DNA of 6,526 nucleotides from Candidatus Thorarchaeota archaeon SMTZ1-83 (GCA_001563325.1 LRSK01000085.1:1-6526); one strand, 5' to 3'. Counted from the stretch's first letter, positions 1 to 4,787 are shown. Made by a program: numbers and translations. The notes: generated by a model from the sequence alone, not told the origin.

Positions 1-1
1 G

Positions 2-385
2 GTTGCGATGATATTCACCGGATTGGTCATTCTTCGACCGTCATTCATCGCTAGATATGGAGGAGGTGTGAGACCCACCCCGAAACCCTCTCCGACGCCT
101 GCACCCGCAGCCCCATCCACTGAAGATGCACTAGAGGCCGAGCTTCCAGGGGTACAGCCTCCAGAGGCAAGCGAAGCAACCCGGCAAGAGTTGAGGGCTG
201 TTCTATTGGAGCTTGGCGTGCCTGACTCAACAATTACTGCATTGAGCAATGCTGGGTACTCCACTATCACTGACATTGTGTCTACAAGCGCTGAGCAGCT
301 GGCGCTTTCAACCGGACTGGACAAGACAACAGCCGAGAACCTGCATATGGCTGTTCAGAAGCGCGTATGGTTCGGTGGAATCTAG
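2..385 (+). CDS. C-terminal part of a helix-hairpin-helix protein with a Pro-rich linker (probably 5'-partial)
   Basis: The frame is open to the left edge (two codons precede the ATG at 8), so this is probably the tail of a longer gene, although a start at 8 cannot be excluded. Counting from that Met, residues 1-10 are hydrophobic and followed by basic residues (R10, R16, R22), which could be the end of a membrane helix with the rest in the cytoplasm. Residues 22-55 are a linker rich in Pro, Ala and Glu. Residues 60-118 read as a compact helical domain of two helix-hairpin-helix units: an LGVP turn, then NAGYSTITDIVSTSAEQL, then TGLDKTTAENL. The pattern resembles the HhH modules of the RNA polymerase alpha C-terminal domain and Rad51/RadA N-termini, which bind DNA or protein non-specifically. 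The product name is unknown. The gene converges on the phosphorylase, with 36 bases between the stops. Confidence 0.6.
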   Translation, partial: VAMIFTGLVILRPSFIARYGGGVRPTPKPSPTPAPAAPSTEDALEAELPGVQPPEASEATRQELRAVLLELGVPDSTITALSNAGYSTITDIVSTSAEQLALSTGLDKTTAENLHMAVQKRVWFGGI

Positions 386-421
386 TACTGAAAGCTCTGT
401 ACCGAATCTCGGGACGTCTTC

Positions 422-1165
422 CTACTTGCCTAGTCCTATCATCGCATCGAGCGCTATAGTGACAAGATTGTCTAGAGGAGGCTTGCCCACAATCTTTTCC
501 TCCTTCTCTATGTTCTCTCCCACAATCACACATATGCTACCTACTTGGACTCCTCTCAAATGTCCTATGACAAAAAGAGCCGCGGCCTCCATCTCGGTTG
601 CCAAGACGCCCGCCTTTCTCATGGCCTCCCACTTCCGGCTCATTGAATCTGGATCCGCGGTCATCTCAGGGAATTCACTATAGAACGAGTCTTTACTGTG
701 CCCTATACCAACGTAATAGTTCGCCTTTGCAGCAACGGCGGCCTCAGTAAGCGCTGTCACCAAGTGTGGGTCTGCTACAGCTGGAAACTCTAGAGGAACA
801 TATTGTCTAGATGTTCCATCGTCTCTCACAGCACCAGTGAAAACCACGATATCCCCCGCCCGAAGTTTGGGGTCTATTGCTCCGGCCGTTCCCACACGGA
901 CGAAGACTCTGCATCCCACTTTGACAAGTTCCTCAATGGCGATTGCCGCTGACGGACATCCAATTCCTGTTGAACAGACTCCTACCCCTACTCCTTTGTA
1001 GGTCCCTCTGTAGCTCCAGTATTCTCTGTTCTTCGCGACTTCTACTGGGTCATCGAAGAACTGCTCTGCTATGAGTTGTGACCTGCCGGGGTCTCCAGGT
1101 AGCAACACTAGTTCCGGCATCTCCCCTGGTGCAACGGCTATGTGATACTCGCGATTGTCTTCCAT
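422..1165 (-). CDS. udp: Nucleoside phosphorylase, uridine phosphorylase type (PNP/UDP family)
   Basis: Reversible phosphorolysis of a nucleoside to free base and (deoxy)ribose-1-phosphate; a cytosolic salvage enzyme, usually hexameric in this family. At 247 residues it has the normal family length. Residues that can be matched to E. coli uridine phosphorylase are His8 (ribose site, given by the neighbouring subunit), the phosphate loop LLPGDPGR at 21-28 (Gly24, Arg28), Arg47, the STGIG motif at 65-69, Arg90 and Thr93 in RVGTAGA, PLEFPAVAD at 124-132, and the ribose-binding EMEAAALF at 191-198 (Met192, Glu193). The segment that carries the uracil-reading Gln-x-Arg in E. coli is different here (FYSEFPEM, 161-168), so the base preferred is uncertain: uridine is the best guess, but a purine nucleoside or methylthioadenosine is possible. 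The start ATG has only a weak AGGT 13 bases upstream. The gene diverges from a small winged-helix gene and lies near prs and dcd. Confidence 0.88.
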   Translation of the reverse strand: MEDNREYHIAVAPGEMPELVLLPGDPGRSQLIAEQFFDDPVEVAKNREYWSYRGTYKGVGVGVCSTGIGCPSAAIAIEELVKVGCRVFVRVGTAGAIDPKLRAGDIVVFTGAVRDDGTSRQYVPLEFPAVADPHLVTALTEAAVAAKANYYVGIGHSKDSFYSEFPEMTADPDSMSRKWEAMRKAGVLATEMEAAALFVIGHLRGVQVGSICVIVGENIEKEEKIVGKPPLDNLVTIALDAMIGLGK

Positions 1166-1176
1166 CCCAATGCCAA

Positions 1177-1194
1177 CCTAGGGGCGCCCCGCGG
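1177..1194. repeat. Cluster of overlapping GC-rich palindromes upstream of the phosphorylase gene
   Basis: Three perfect palindromes overlap in 18 bases: CCTAGG (1177-1182), GGGGCGCCCC (1181-1190) and CCGCGG (1189-1194). They lie 12 to 29 bases ahead of the phosphorylase start, in the divergent spacer. They could be an operator or affect the leader of the phosphorylase mRNA. The 10-base palindrome would leave only a two-base loop, so a DNA-binding site is more likely than an RNA hairpin. The function is inferred. Confidence 0.4.
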
Positions 1195-1247
1195 AGGCAC
1201 AAGAAAAGCGTTTCGTTCCGCTGGGTCATCCTGAAGTTGAGAGATAT

Positions 1248-1257
1248 CCTTAAAAGA
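1248..1257. promoter_or_regulatory. Candidate TATA box, possibly used in both directions
   Basis: The sequence CCTTAAAAGA is the only clear AT-rich box in this divergent spacer. On the + strand its centre is about 26 bases before the GTG at 1280, the spacing expected for a leaderless or nearly leaderless archaeal transcript of the winged-helix gene. Read on the - strand it is CTTTTAAGG, so the same box could also drive the phosphorylase, which would then have a leader of about 60 bases. No clear BRE was identified. Confidence 0.4.
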
Positions 1258-1279
1258 TTCAAGCGGAGGGCGTGGTAGA

Positions 1280-1513
1280 GTGGCGTCCATGAGCGAAGAA
1301 CCCACAGAACTTCAGCGAAGAATCCTCTCTCTTATTCTTGAGGACACTCATAGAGCATCCGCTATCACTCGGACACTGAGGAGCAAGAACGTCGAGTGTA
1401 ACCAGAACGATGTTGTTATGGCTCTAAGCGACCTGGAAAAGCGTGGATTCGTTGAGCGAGTCGGTTCAAAGTCATGGACTGCACGGCCGAAGGCCCAAGA
1501 CCTCGTTGATTGA
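1280..1513 (+). CDS. Small winged-helix DNA-binding protein
   Basis: A 77-residue protein made almost entirely of one winged helix-turn-helix domain. There is a first helix at about 9-21 (TELQRRILSLILEDT), a second at 25-37 (RASAITRTLRSKNV), a likely recognition helix at 42-55 (QNDVVMALSDLEKR), then the wing GFVERVGSKSWTARP at 56-70. This is the pattern of MarR/ArsR-like or archaeal replication and transcription winged helices, with no ligand domain. The GTG start is preferred because GGAGG at 1265-1269 lies 10 bases before it and a TATA-like box sits at about -26; an in-frame ATG at 1289 would shorten the protein by three residues. The gene diverges from the phosphorylase and converges with the PRPP synthase, 13 bases from its stop. 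A role as a local regulator is suggested only by position. Confidence 0.75.
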   Translation: MASMSEEPTELQRRILSLILEDTHRASAITRTLRSKNVECNQNDVVMALSDLEKRGFVERVGSKSWTARPKAQDLVD

Positions 1514-1526
1514 ACTGACTTATTGT

Positions 1527-2513
1527 CTAGATTATCTTGACGAGTGAATCCACGATATTGTAGGTCAGTTCTGGTGCCTCATCACAGAAGGCCCGCGTTC
1601 TTACCGTATTTGTGGTCACAATCTTCCTCTGACTTTTCTCCAGAAGTGCCTCAAGCAGTTCTTCGCCCTTATCTATCAGGGGGAGTACGTGCGCCACGGC
1701 CATACCAACCTTGGTTGCTCCTAGATCTTGAAGGCGTTCAGCGGCCTTCAACAGAGTACCGCCGCTCTTGGTAAGGTCGTCTATGACAATCACTTCCCTG
1801 TCTTTGACATCCACTTCGCCGTGCAACTCCACGCAGTACGAGTTTGTGCGGCTCTTCCCAAAACCTTCGATGTTGTATCTCTCTCGTGCTCCTTCGTCAG
1901 GCGTTACGACTAGGCAGTCTGTGAAGCCAAATCGCTTGTGCGCGAACTCTATCAGGTCCGGTATGACATCTATCTCCTCGTAAAGTCCCTTACCGATAAG
2001 ATCCTGAACCCATGGGAGGCTGCTTGGGGCATGAGGGTTCACGACCCAGATCTTCTCGCAACCCTCCGCAATCTTCCGTGTTGCCCACCTTCCAGATACG
2101 GCCTCACCGGTCTTGAAGACCTTGTCCTGTAGCGCGAACGGTTGAAAGGTCAGGATGACCTCGACCCTTGAAGGCTGTGAAACGGGAGTTTCTGAGTACT
2201 CCTTATGTCCTACTTTCTCAACTTCCATAGGATTCTTCAAGATGTCAAGAATCAGCAGTAGCTCGATTACACGGTCGGCAGTAGTATATCGCTCCGCCTC
2301 CGCTGGTCCTGCTCCTGTGCAACTCTGGACGACAACGACCCTTCGATTTGAAAGCTCCGCTACATCGCCGAGTCGTGCGTAGAGGTCAGCGTTTGGGAAC
2401 AAGCGTCGTCCATCATAGTTGAGGTTCGAAATGAAAACCCGGTAGCCGTGTTTCTCGAACTGGTCCTTGAGATGTTCCGCACCACTCGCAAGCACTACGT
2501 CATACTCTTTCAT
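1527..2513 (-). CDS. prs: Ribose-phosphate pyrophosphokinase (PRPP synthase), divergent, with class-II-like motifs
   Basis: Makes 5-phosphoribosyl-1-pyrophosphate from ribose-5-phosphate and ATP for nucleotide, His and Trp synthesis and for base salvage. It has two phosphoribosyltransferase-like halves. In the first half, Q63-S64 followed by DRVIELLLILD at 80-90 matches the usual Qs...ELL.mid region, and LQDKVFKTGEAVSG at 128-141 replaces the usual RQDRRFKPGEPVSA. His161 in NPHAP corresponds to the conserved DLHA histidine. Lys220 and Arg222 in GKSR match the catalytic flexible-loop Lys/Arg, and VIVIDDLTKSGGTL at 241-254 is the PRPP/ribose-5-phosphate loop. About 20 extra residues (94-117) precede the RQD-like motif, giving 328 residues against about 285-315 in common forms. 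PDEGARERY (205-213) and DDLTKSGGTL resemble plant-type class II enzymes. It lies 52 bases downstream of dcd on the same strand, probably in one transcript, with a possible internal promoter. Confidence 0.87.
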   Translation of the reverse strand: MKEYDVVLASGAEHLKDQFEKHGYRVFISNLNYDGRRLFPNADLYARLGDVAELSNRRVVVVQSCTGAGPAEAERYTTADRVIELLLILDILKNPMEVEKVGHKEYSETPVSQPSRVEVILTFQPFALQDKVFKTGEAVSGRWATRKIAEGCEKIWVVNPHAPSSLPWVQDLIGKGLYEEIDVIPDLIEFAHKRFGFTDCLVVTPDEGARERYNIEGFGKSRTNSYCVELHGEVDVKDREVIVIDDLTKSGGTLLKAAERLQDLGATKVGMAVAHVLPLIDKGEELLEALLEKSQRKIVTTNTVRTRAFCDEAPELTYNIVDSLVKII

Positions 2514-2544
2514 GCCAGACCGCCAAGTTCGGGCGACATCATTT

Positions 2545-2552
2545 CCTTAAAG
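2545..2552 (-). promoter_or_regulatory. Candidate TATA box for prs inside the dcd-prs gap
   Basis: Read on the - strand the sequence is CTTTAAGG, centred about 35 bases before the prs ATG, which would give a leader of roughly ten bases. It resembles the boxes at 1248-1257 and 4655-4662. It suggests prs can be transcribed on its own as well as by read-through from dcd. The call rests on sequence likeness and spacing only. Confidence 0.35.
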
Positions 2553-2565
2553 AGACTTTCCTTGG

Positions 2566-3111
2566 CTACGTCACATCAGGACGACCTTGACCAATGAAGC
2601 GACTGCTGGATCTATGGTCATATCCGGTCCTTGAGGGGCTGCTCAGGAGAACGAACATTATCTGTACAATTGGCATCTCAGGGTATAGTAGCACCGGGCT
2701 CAGATTCTCGCAGTAGATCTCCAGCGTCAGTTTTCCTGGCTTCTCAGAACCAGTGCCTGGGTTGACCAGACCAGCAGCATGCACAATTATACCCAAGCGT
2801 GCAATGCTTGACTTGCCTTCAAGGAGCGCTGCGTATTCCGAACTAAGTGTGATTCTCTCCACTGTCTGCGCGAGCACAAACTGCCCGGGAAGAATCATGA
2901 AGGGCTCCCCTCGAGTATCAACAAGCTTTGTGTCTCTGTCTAGAGCCTCCTCTGAACGAACATCAATGGGAGAACCTGGATTGTATATTCTGAATATGCT
3001 GTCCAGTTTCAAGTCTACGCTACATGGTCCAAGTAATTCTGGGTCATAAGGATCGATGGTGATTGCTCCTGCTTTCATCGCCTTCTCGATGTCTACGTCA
3101 GACAACATCAT
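2566..3111 (-). CDS. dcd: dCTP deaminase / dUTPase family protein
   Basis: Deaminates dCTP to dUTP, or in bifunctional archaeal members converts dCTP to dUMP, feeding dTMP synthesis; soluble trimeric jelly-roll fold. From the ATG at 3111 the protein has 181 residues and opens with MMLSDVDI, the typical N-terminus. GPCSVDLKL at about 28-36 is the family's first conserved block. GKSSIARLG at about 99-107 holds the Ser and Arg matching E. coli Ser111 and Arg115, and the Glu in KLTLEI at about 127-132 matches the catalytic Glu138. The C-terminus ends in a GQGRP motif, like the flexible triphosphate-covering tail. The loop between is unusual: VNPGTGSEKPGK in place of the common IDPGFxG. A longer frame starts with GTG at 3123, but that GTG lies inside AGGTGA (3125-3120), a ribosome binding site eight bases before the ATG, so the ATG is chosen. 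The gene leads a probable dcd-prs unit. Confidence 0.88.
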   Translation of the reverse strand: MMLSDVDIEKAMKAGAITIDPYDPELLGPCSVDLKLDSIFRIYNPGSPIDVRSEEALDRDTKLVDTRGEPFMILPGQFVLAQTVERITLSSEYAALLEGKSSIARLGIIVHAAGLVNPGTGSEKPGKLTLEIYCENLSPVLLYPEMPIVQIMFVLLSSPSRTGYDHRSSSRFIGQGRPDVT

Positions 3112-3119
3112 TTGCGGAT

Positions 3120-3125
3120 TCACCT
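3120..3125 (-). promoter_or_regulatory. Ribosome binding site that fixes the dcd start
   Basis: On the - strand these bases read AGGTGA, a good match to the anti-Shine-Dalgarno partner, with eight bases between it and the ATG at 3111. It supports the ATG over the in-frame GTG at 3123, which falls within this site. Confidence 0.6.
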
Positions 3126-3162
3126 AATTGCGTTGTACGCGCACTGTAACATCATACACACA

Positions 3163-3170
3163 ACCTAAAA
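3163..3170 (+). promoter_or_regulatory. Candidate TATA box for the zinc-ribbon gene
   Basis: CCTAAAAT is the most AT-rich patch in the 98-base spacer between dcd and the chosen GTG at 3210. With archaeal spacing, transcription would begin near 3192. This favours a start at GTG 3210 over the TTG codons further upstream. The evidence is weak: there is no clear BRE and no ribosome binding site near any candidate start. Confidence 0.25.
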
Positions 3171-3209
3171 TGGTTGTCATTGAAGAATTCCCTGAGCTTG
3201 TTCAGGTAC

Positions 3210-3935
3210 GTGTTTCAATTGAGTCTTACCGCCAGAGAACTTCTGCAGAAGATTGCCAAGGACGCTGGCCTGAGCTACGACAGTGTGGCCAGTCGAGTCA
3301 ACGAAACCATGAAGGAGGGTGAGGGACTCATCGACGCAGTCGGGGCACTGGCGAAAGAGAACAACCTGAACCCCGATAAGTATCAAATCAACGCCACCAA
3401 GATTGTGGACGAAATCTCCAACATCCTTCAGGAGGACTACACGCAGACCTTGATGATGTCCGCTGTCCTTGGGCAGATGGTTGAGGCCAAGGGGAAGGAT
3501 AGGTTCCCCGTTCCCGCTTTCTTCGTGTTTTTGGAGCTTCTTGCACAGGCCCCTCAGGTGCCCATTGACACGAAATCAGAAACTTCTCAACAGATCGAGG
3601 AGGCTACGACAAGAGTCATAGAACTCACAACCACTCTGGTTTCAGTGATTTGCGAGTGGTCGAAAGAAGGAGTCATTGGAGTAGCTGAAGAGTGTCCAGA
3701 ATCACTGAAGGATCTAGCCCGCATTGTGTTCCGGAAGACTAAGTTACTACAGTCAGGTCTCTGGACATGCATTTCGTGCGGAAAGATTGTGAATGTCAAC
3801 ACAACCAGGGCTCTGATGTGCCAAGAGTGCGATGGCGGACTACGCAGTGAGTCGCTCTCCTCTGATGACTTGGTGGGTTGGGAGAGGAATCGTACAGGAT
3901 TCGGGCGAACTAGAAGGAAGAATCATCTAGAGTAG
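3210..3935 (+). CDS. Unrecognised helical protein with a C-terminal zinc ribbon
   Basis: About 241 residues, almost all helical until the C-terminus. Residues 4-60 (LSLTARELLQKIAKDAGLSY onward, then a VNETMKEGEGLIDAVGALAKEN stretch) look like a small helical module; I recall similar 'sticky' N-terminal segments in archaeal RPA-type proteins, but no OB fold follows. Residues 60-175 are an acidic, helix-rich middle of unknown type. The end has four cysteines, C187-x2-C190-x13-C204-x2-C207 (WTCISCGK and MCQEC), a likely zinc-binding ribbon, followed by a basic tail rich in Arg. Such ribbons often contact nucleic acid or protein. The start is unsure: the frame extends up to TTG 3174 with no ribosome binding site, while an overlapping frame begins with ATG 3170 and has a plausible coding look for its first dozen codons, hinting at a frameshift. 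The gene diverges from dcd and converges with the next gene, only two bases from its stop. Confidence 0.7.
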   Translation: MFQLSLTARELLQKIAKDAGLSYDSVASRVNETMKEGEGLIDAVGALAKENNLNPDKYQINATKIVDEISNILQEDYTQTLMMSAVLGQMVEAKGKDRFPVPAFFVFLELLAQAPQVPIDTKSETSQQIEEATTRVIELTTTLVSVICEWSKEGVIGVAEECPESLKDLARIVFRKTKLLQSGLWTCISCGKIVNVNTTRALMCQECDGGLRSESLSSDDLVGWERNRTGFGRTRRKNHLE

Positions 3936-3937
3936 AC

Positions 3938-4609
3938 TCATGCTCCTTCCTCTTCTGACTTCCCCACGACGTTTTCCGATTTGAGATCCAATCCAATATC
4001 AAGAAGGTGCAGGGCGCGTTCAATCTCACCAACACAGACCGTTGTGTCGTCTACTTGAAGCAGAACCTCCTTCTCTGTGGACTCTTCAAGAAATATCACA
4101 ACTAAATCCAGTTCGGCTACGGGACCTACACTTAGAAGTGGGGCAATCAGACCGTCGTAGAAGTCAGACCTACCCAACTGCACTTCCATCTTGTCAAGTA
4201 GTCTTTCACCCTTGGAAGAGGTGACTTGGCCACACGTTGGGCCATCGTGCGCCATGAGTGCAAGGACTGTTTCTGTGGGGACATTGCTTTGCAGGTAGAA
4301 TAAAAGGTCTGGAACCCACTCATACTCACGAATTATGACGTCACCAAAGAGGAGCATCACGTCACCCGATACCATTCCCTGTACAGGGATGACCGGCGGC
4401 TTGACATCGGCAGGATATCTGTTCCACACTGCGAAGGAAGGAGAATTGACGACGAGAACAGTTTCGAATGTGTCTCTCTCGTAGATATGTCTGCACACCA
4501 TCTGGCCAAGTGGATTAAGGCCGAGGATAGCAGAGTACTTGTGGGTTATCTCCCCTTTCTTGTAGACCTCCAGAATCGGAGATATCCATTCCTGCTCGAA
4601 GTCTGACAT
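3938..4609 (-). CDS. Candidate PAC2-like (proteasome assembly chaperone family) protein
   Basis: A 223-residue soluble alpha/beta protein with no signal peptide, membrane segment or Cys cluster. The order of elements recalls the PAC2 family: ILGLNPLGQMVCRHIYE at 28-44 (the G-x-G-x-V-G-like first strand and helix), VVNSPSFAVWNRYP at 53-66, DVMLLFGD at 83-90 (the 'ndllll.ge' strand), a helix with VPDLLFYLQ at 99-107, VLALMAHDGP at 115-124, FYDGLIAPLL at 150-159, then VVIFLEES and a C-terminal ALHLLDIGLDLKSE at 199-212. Archaeal PAC2 proteins are linked to proteasome assembly or remain uncharacterised. The match is by pattern memory only, and the protein could be a different Rossmann-like fold. 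The ATG is supported by GGAGAG eight or so bases upstream and a TATA-like box further up. The gene diverges from gdhA. Confidence 0.6.
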   Translation of the reverse strand: MSDFEQEWISPILEVYKKGEITHKYSAILGLNPLGQMVCRHIYERDTFETVLVVNSPSFAVWNRYPADVKPPVIPVQGMVSGDVMLLFGDVIIREYEWVPDLLFYLQSNVPTETVLALMAHDGPTCGQVTSSKGERLLDKMEVQLGRSDFYDGLIAPLLSVGPVAELDLVVIFLEESTEKEVLLQVDDTTVCVGEIERALHLLDIGLDLKSENVVGKSEEEGA

Positions 4610-4614
4610 GTTCT

Positions 4615-4620
4615 CTCTCC
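4615..4620 (-). promoter_or_regulatory. Ribosome binding site of the PAC2-like gene
   Basis: The - strand reads GGAGAG within a purine-only run, five bases before the ATG at 4609 (counting from the GGAG core, seven). It supports that start. Confidence 0.5.
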
Positions 4621-4654
4621 TTTCTTGCCTTCTGAGTTGTGACTAATGACTGTT

Positions 4655-4662
4655 ATCTTAAA
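4655..4662 (-). promoter_or_regulatory. Candidate TATA box of the PAC2-like gene
   Basis: The - strand reads TTTAAGAT, extended on both sides by A/T bases. With a spacing of about 26 bases, transcription would start near 4632, giving a leader of some 23 bases that includes the purine-rich ribosome binding site. It resembles the boxes before prs and in the phosphorylase spacer. Confidence 0.45.
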
Positions 4663-4740
4663 TCAACCTAGGCCAGAAGGCTCTTGGACCCTTTCCTGAC
4701 TGGTTTGTTGCACCTCTTCCGCACGTGGTCGTTTCCGATT

Positions 4741-4748
4741 CATTTATG
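4741..4748 (+). promoter_or_regulatory. Candidate TATA box of gdhA
   Basis: CATTTATG is the best AT-rich box on the + strand of the 193-base spacer. Transcription from it would start near 4771, giving a leader of about 30 bases that contains the GGTGAG ribosome binding site. A second TTTATG at 4783-4788 is too close to the start to serve. The rest of the spacer (4663-4740) shows no RNA gene or ORF that I can support. Confidence 0.35.
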
Positions 4749-4787
4749 TGCAAGCCATTACGCGGGCCGGTCCGTCAATCACTTTAT

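Noticed and set aside
60..68. Strong GGAGGAGGTG ribosome-binding-like sequence
   Set aside because: It lies inside the left-edge coding frame (Gly-Gly-Gly codons), and no start codon with a usable frame follows at the right distance.
249..683. A 144-codon + strand frame overlapping the phosphorylase gene
   Set aside because: Mostly antisense to a well-supported nucleoside phosphorylase; Ser/Pro-rich composition typical of a shadow frame, and no family pattern.
1050..1278. Frames crossing the phosphorylase-winged-helix spacer on both strands
   Set aside because: They overlap the phosphorylase start and the promoter region, are rich in Arg/Cys/Trp as expected of non-coding GC-rich DNA, and have no ribosome binding site.
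3200..3212. GTACGT resembling an intron donor near the zinc-ribbon start
   Set aside because: Spliceosomal introns are not known in archaea or bacteria, no acceptor pattern was seen, and a one-base frameshift explains the frame change more simply.
3128..3322. A 64-codon + strand frame beginning in the dcd spacer
   Set aside because: Not kept as a gene: after its first dozen or so codons it is an out-of-frame shadow of the zinc-ribbon gene. Its ATG at 3170 is kept only as part of the frameshift finding.
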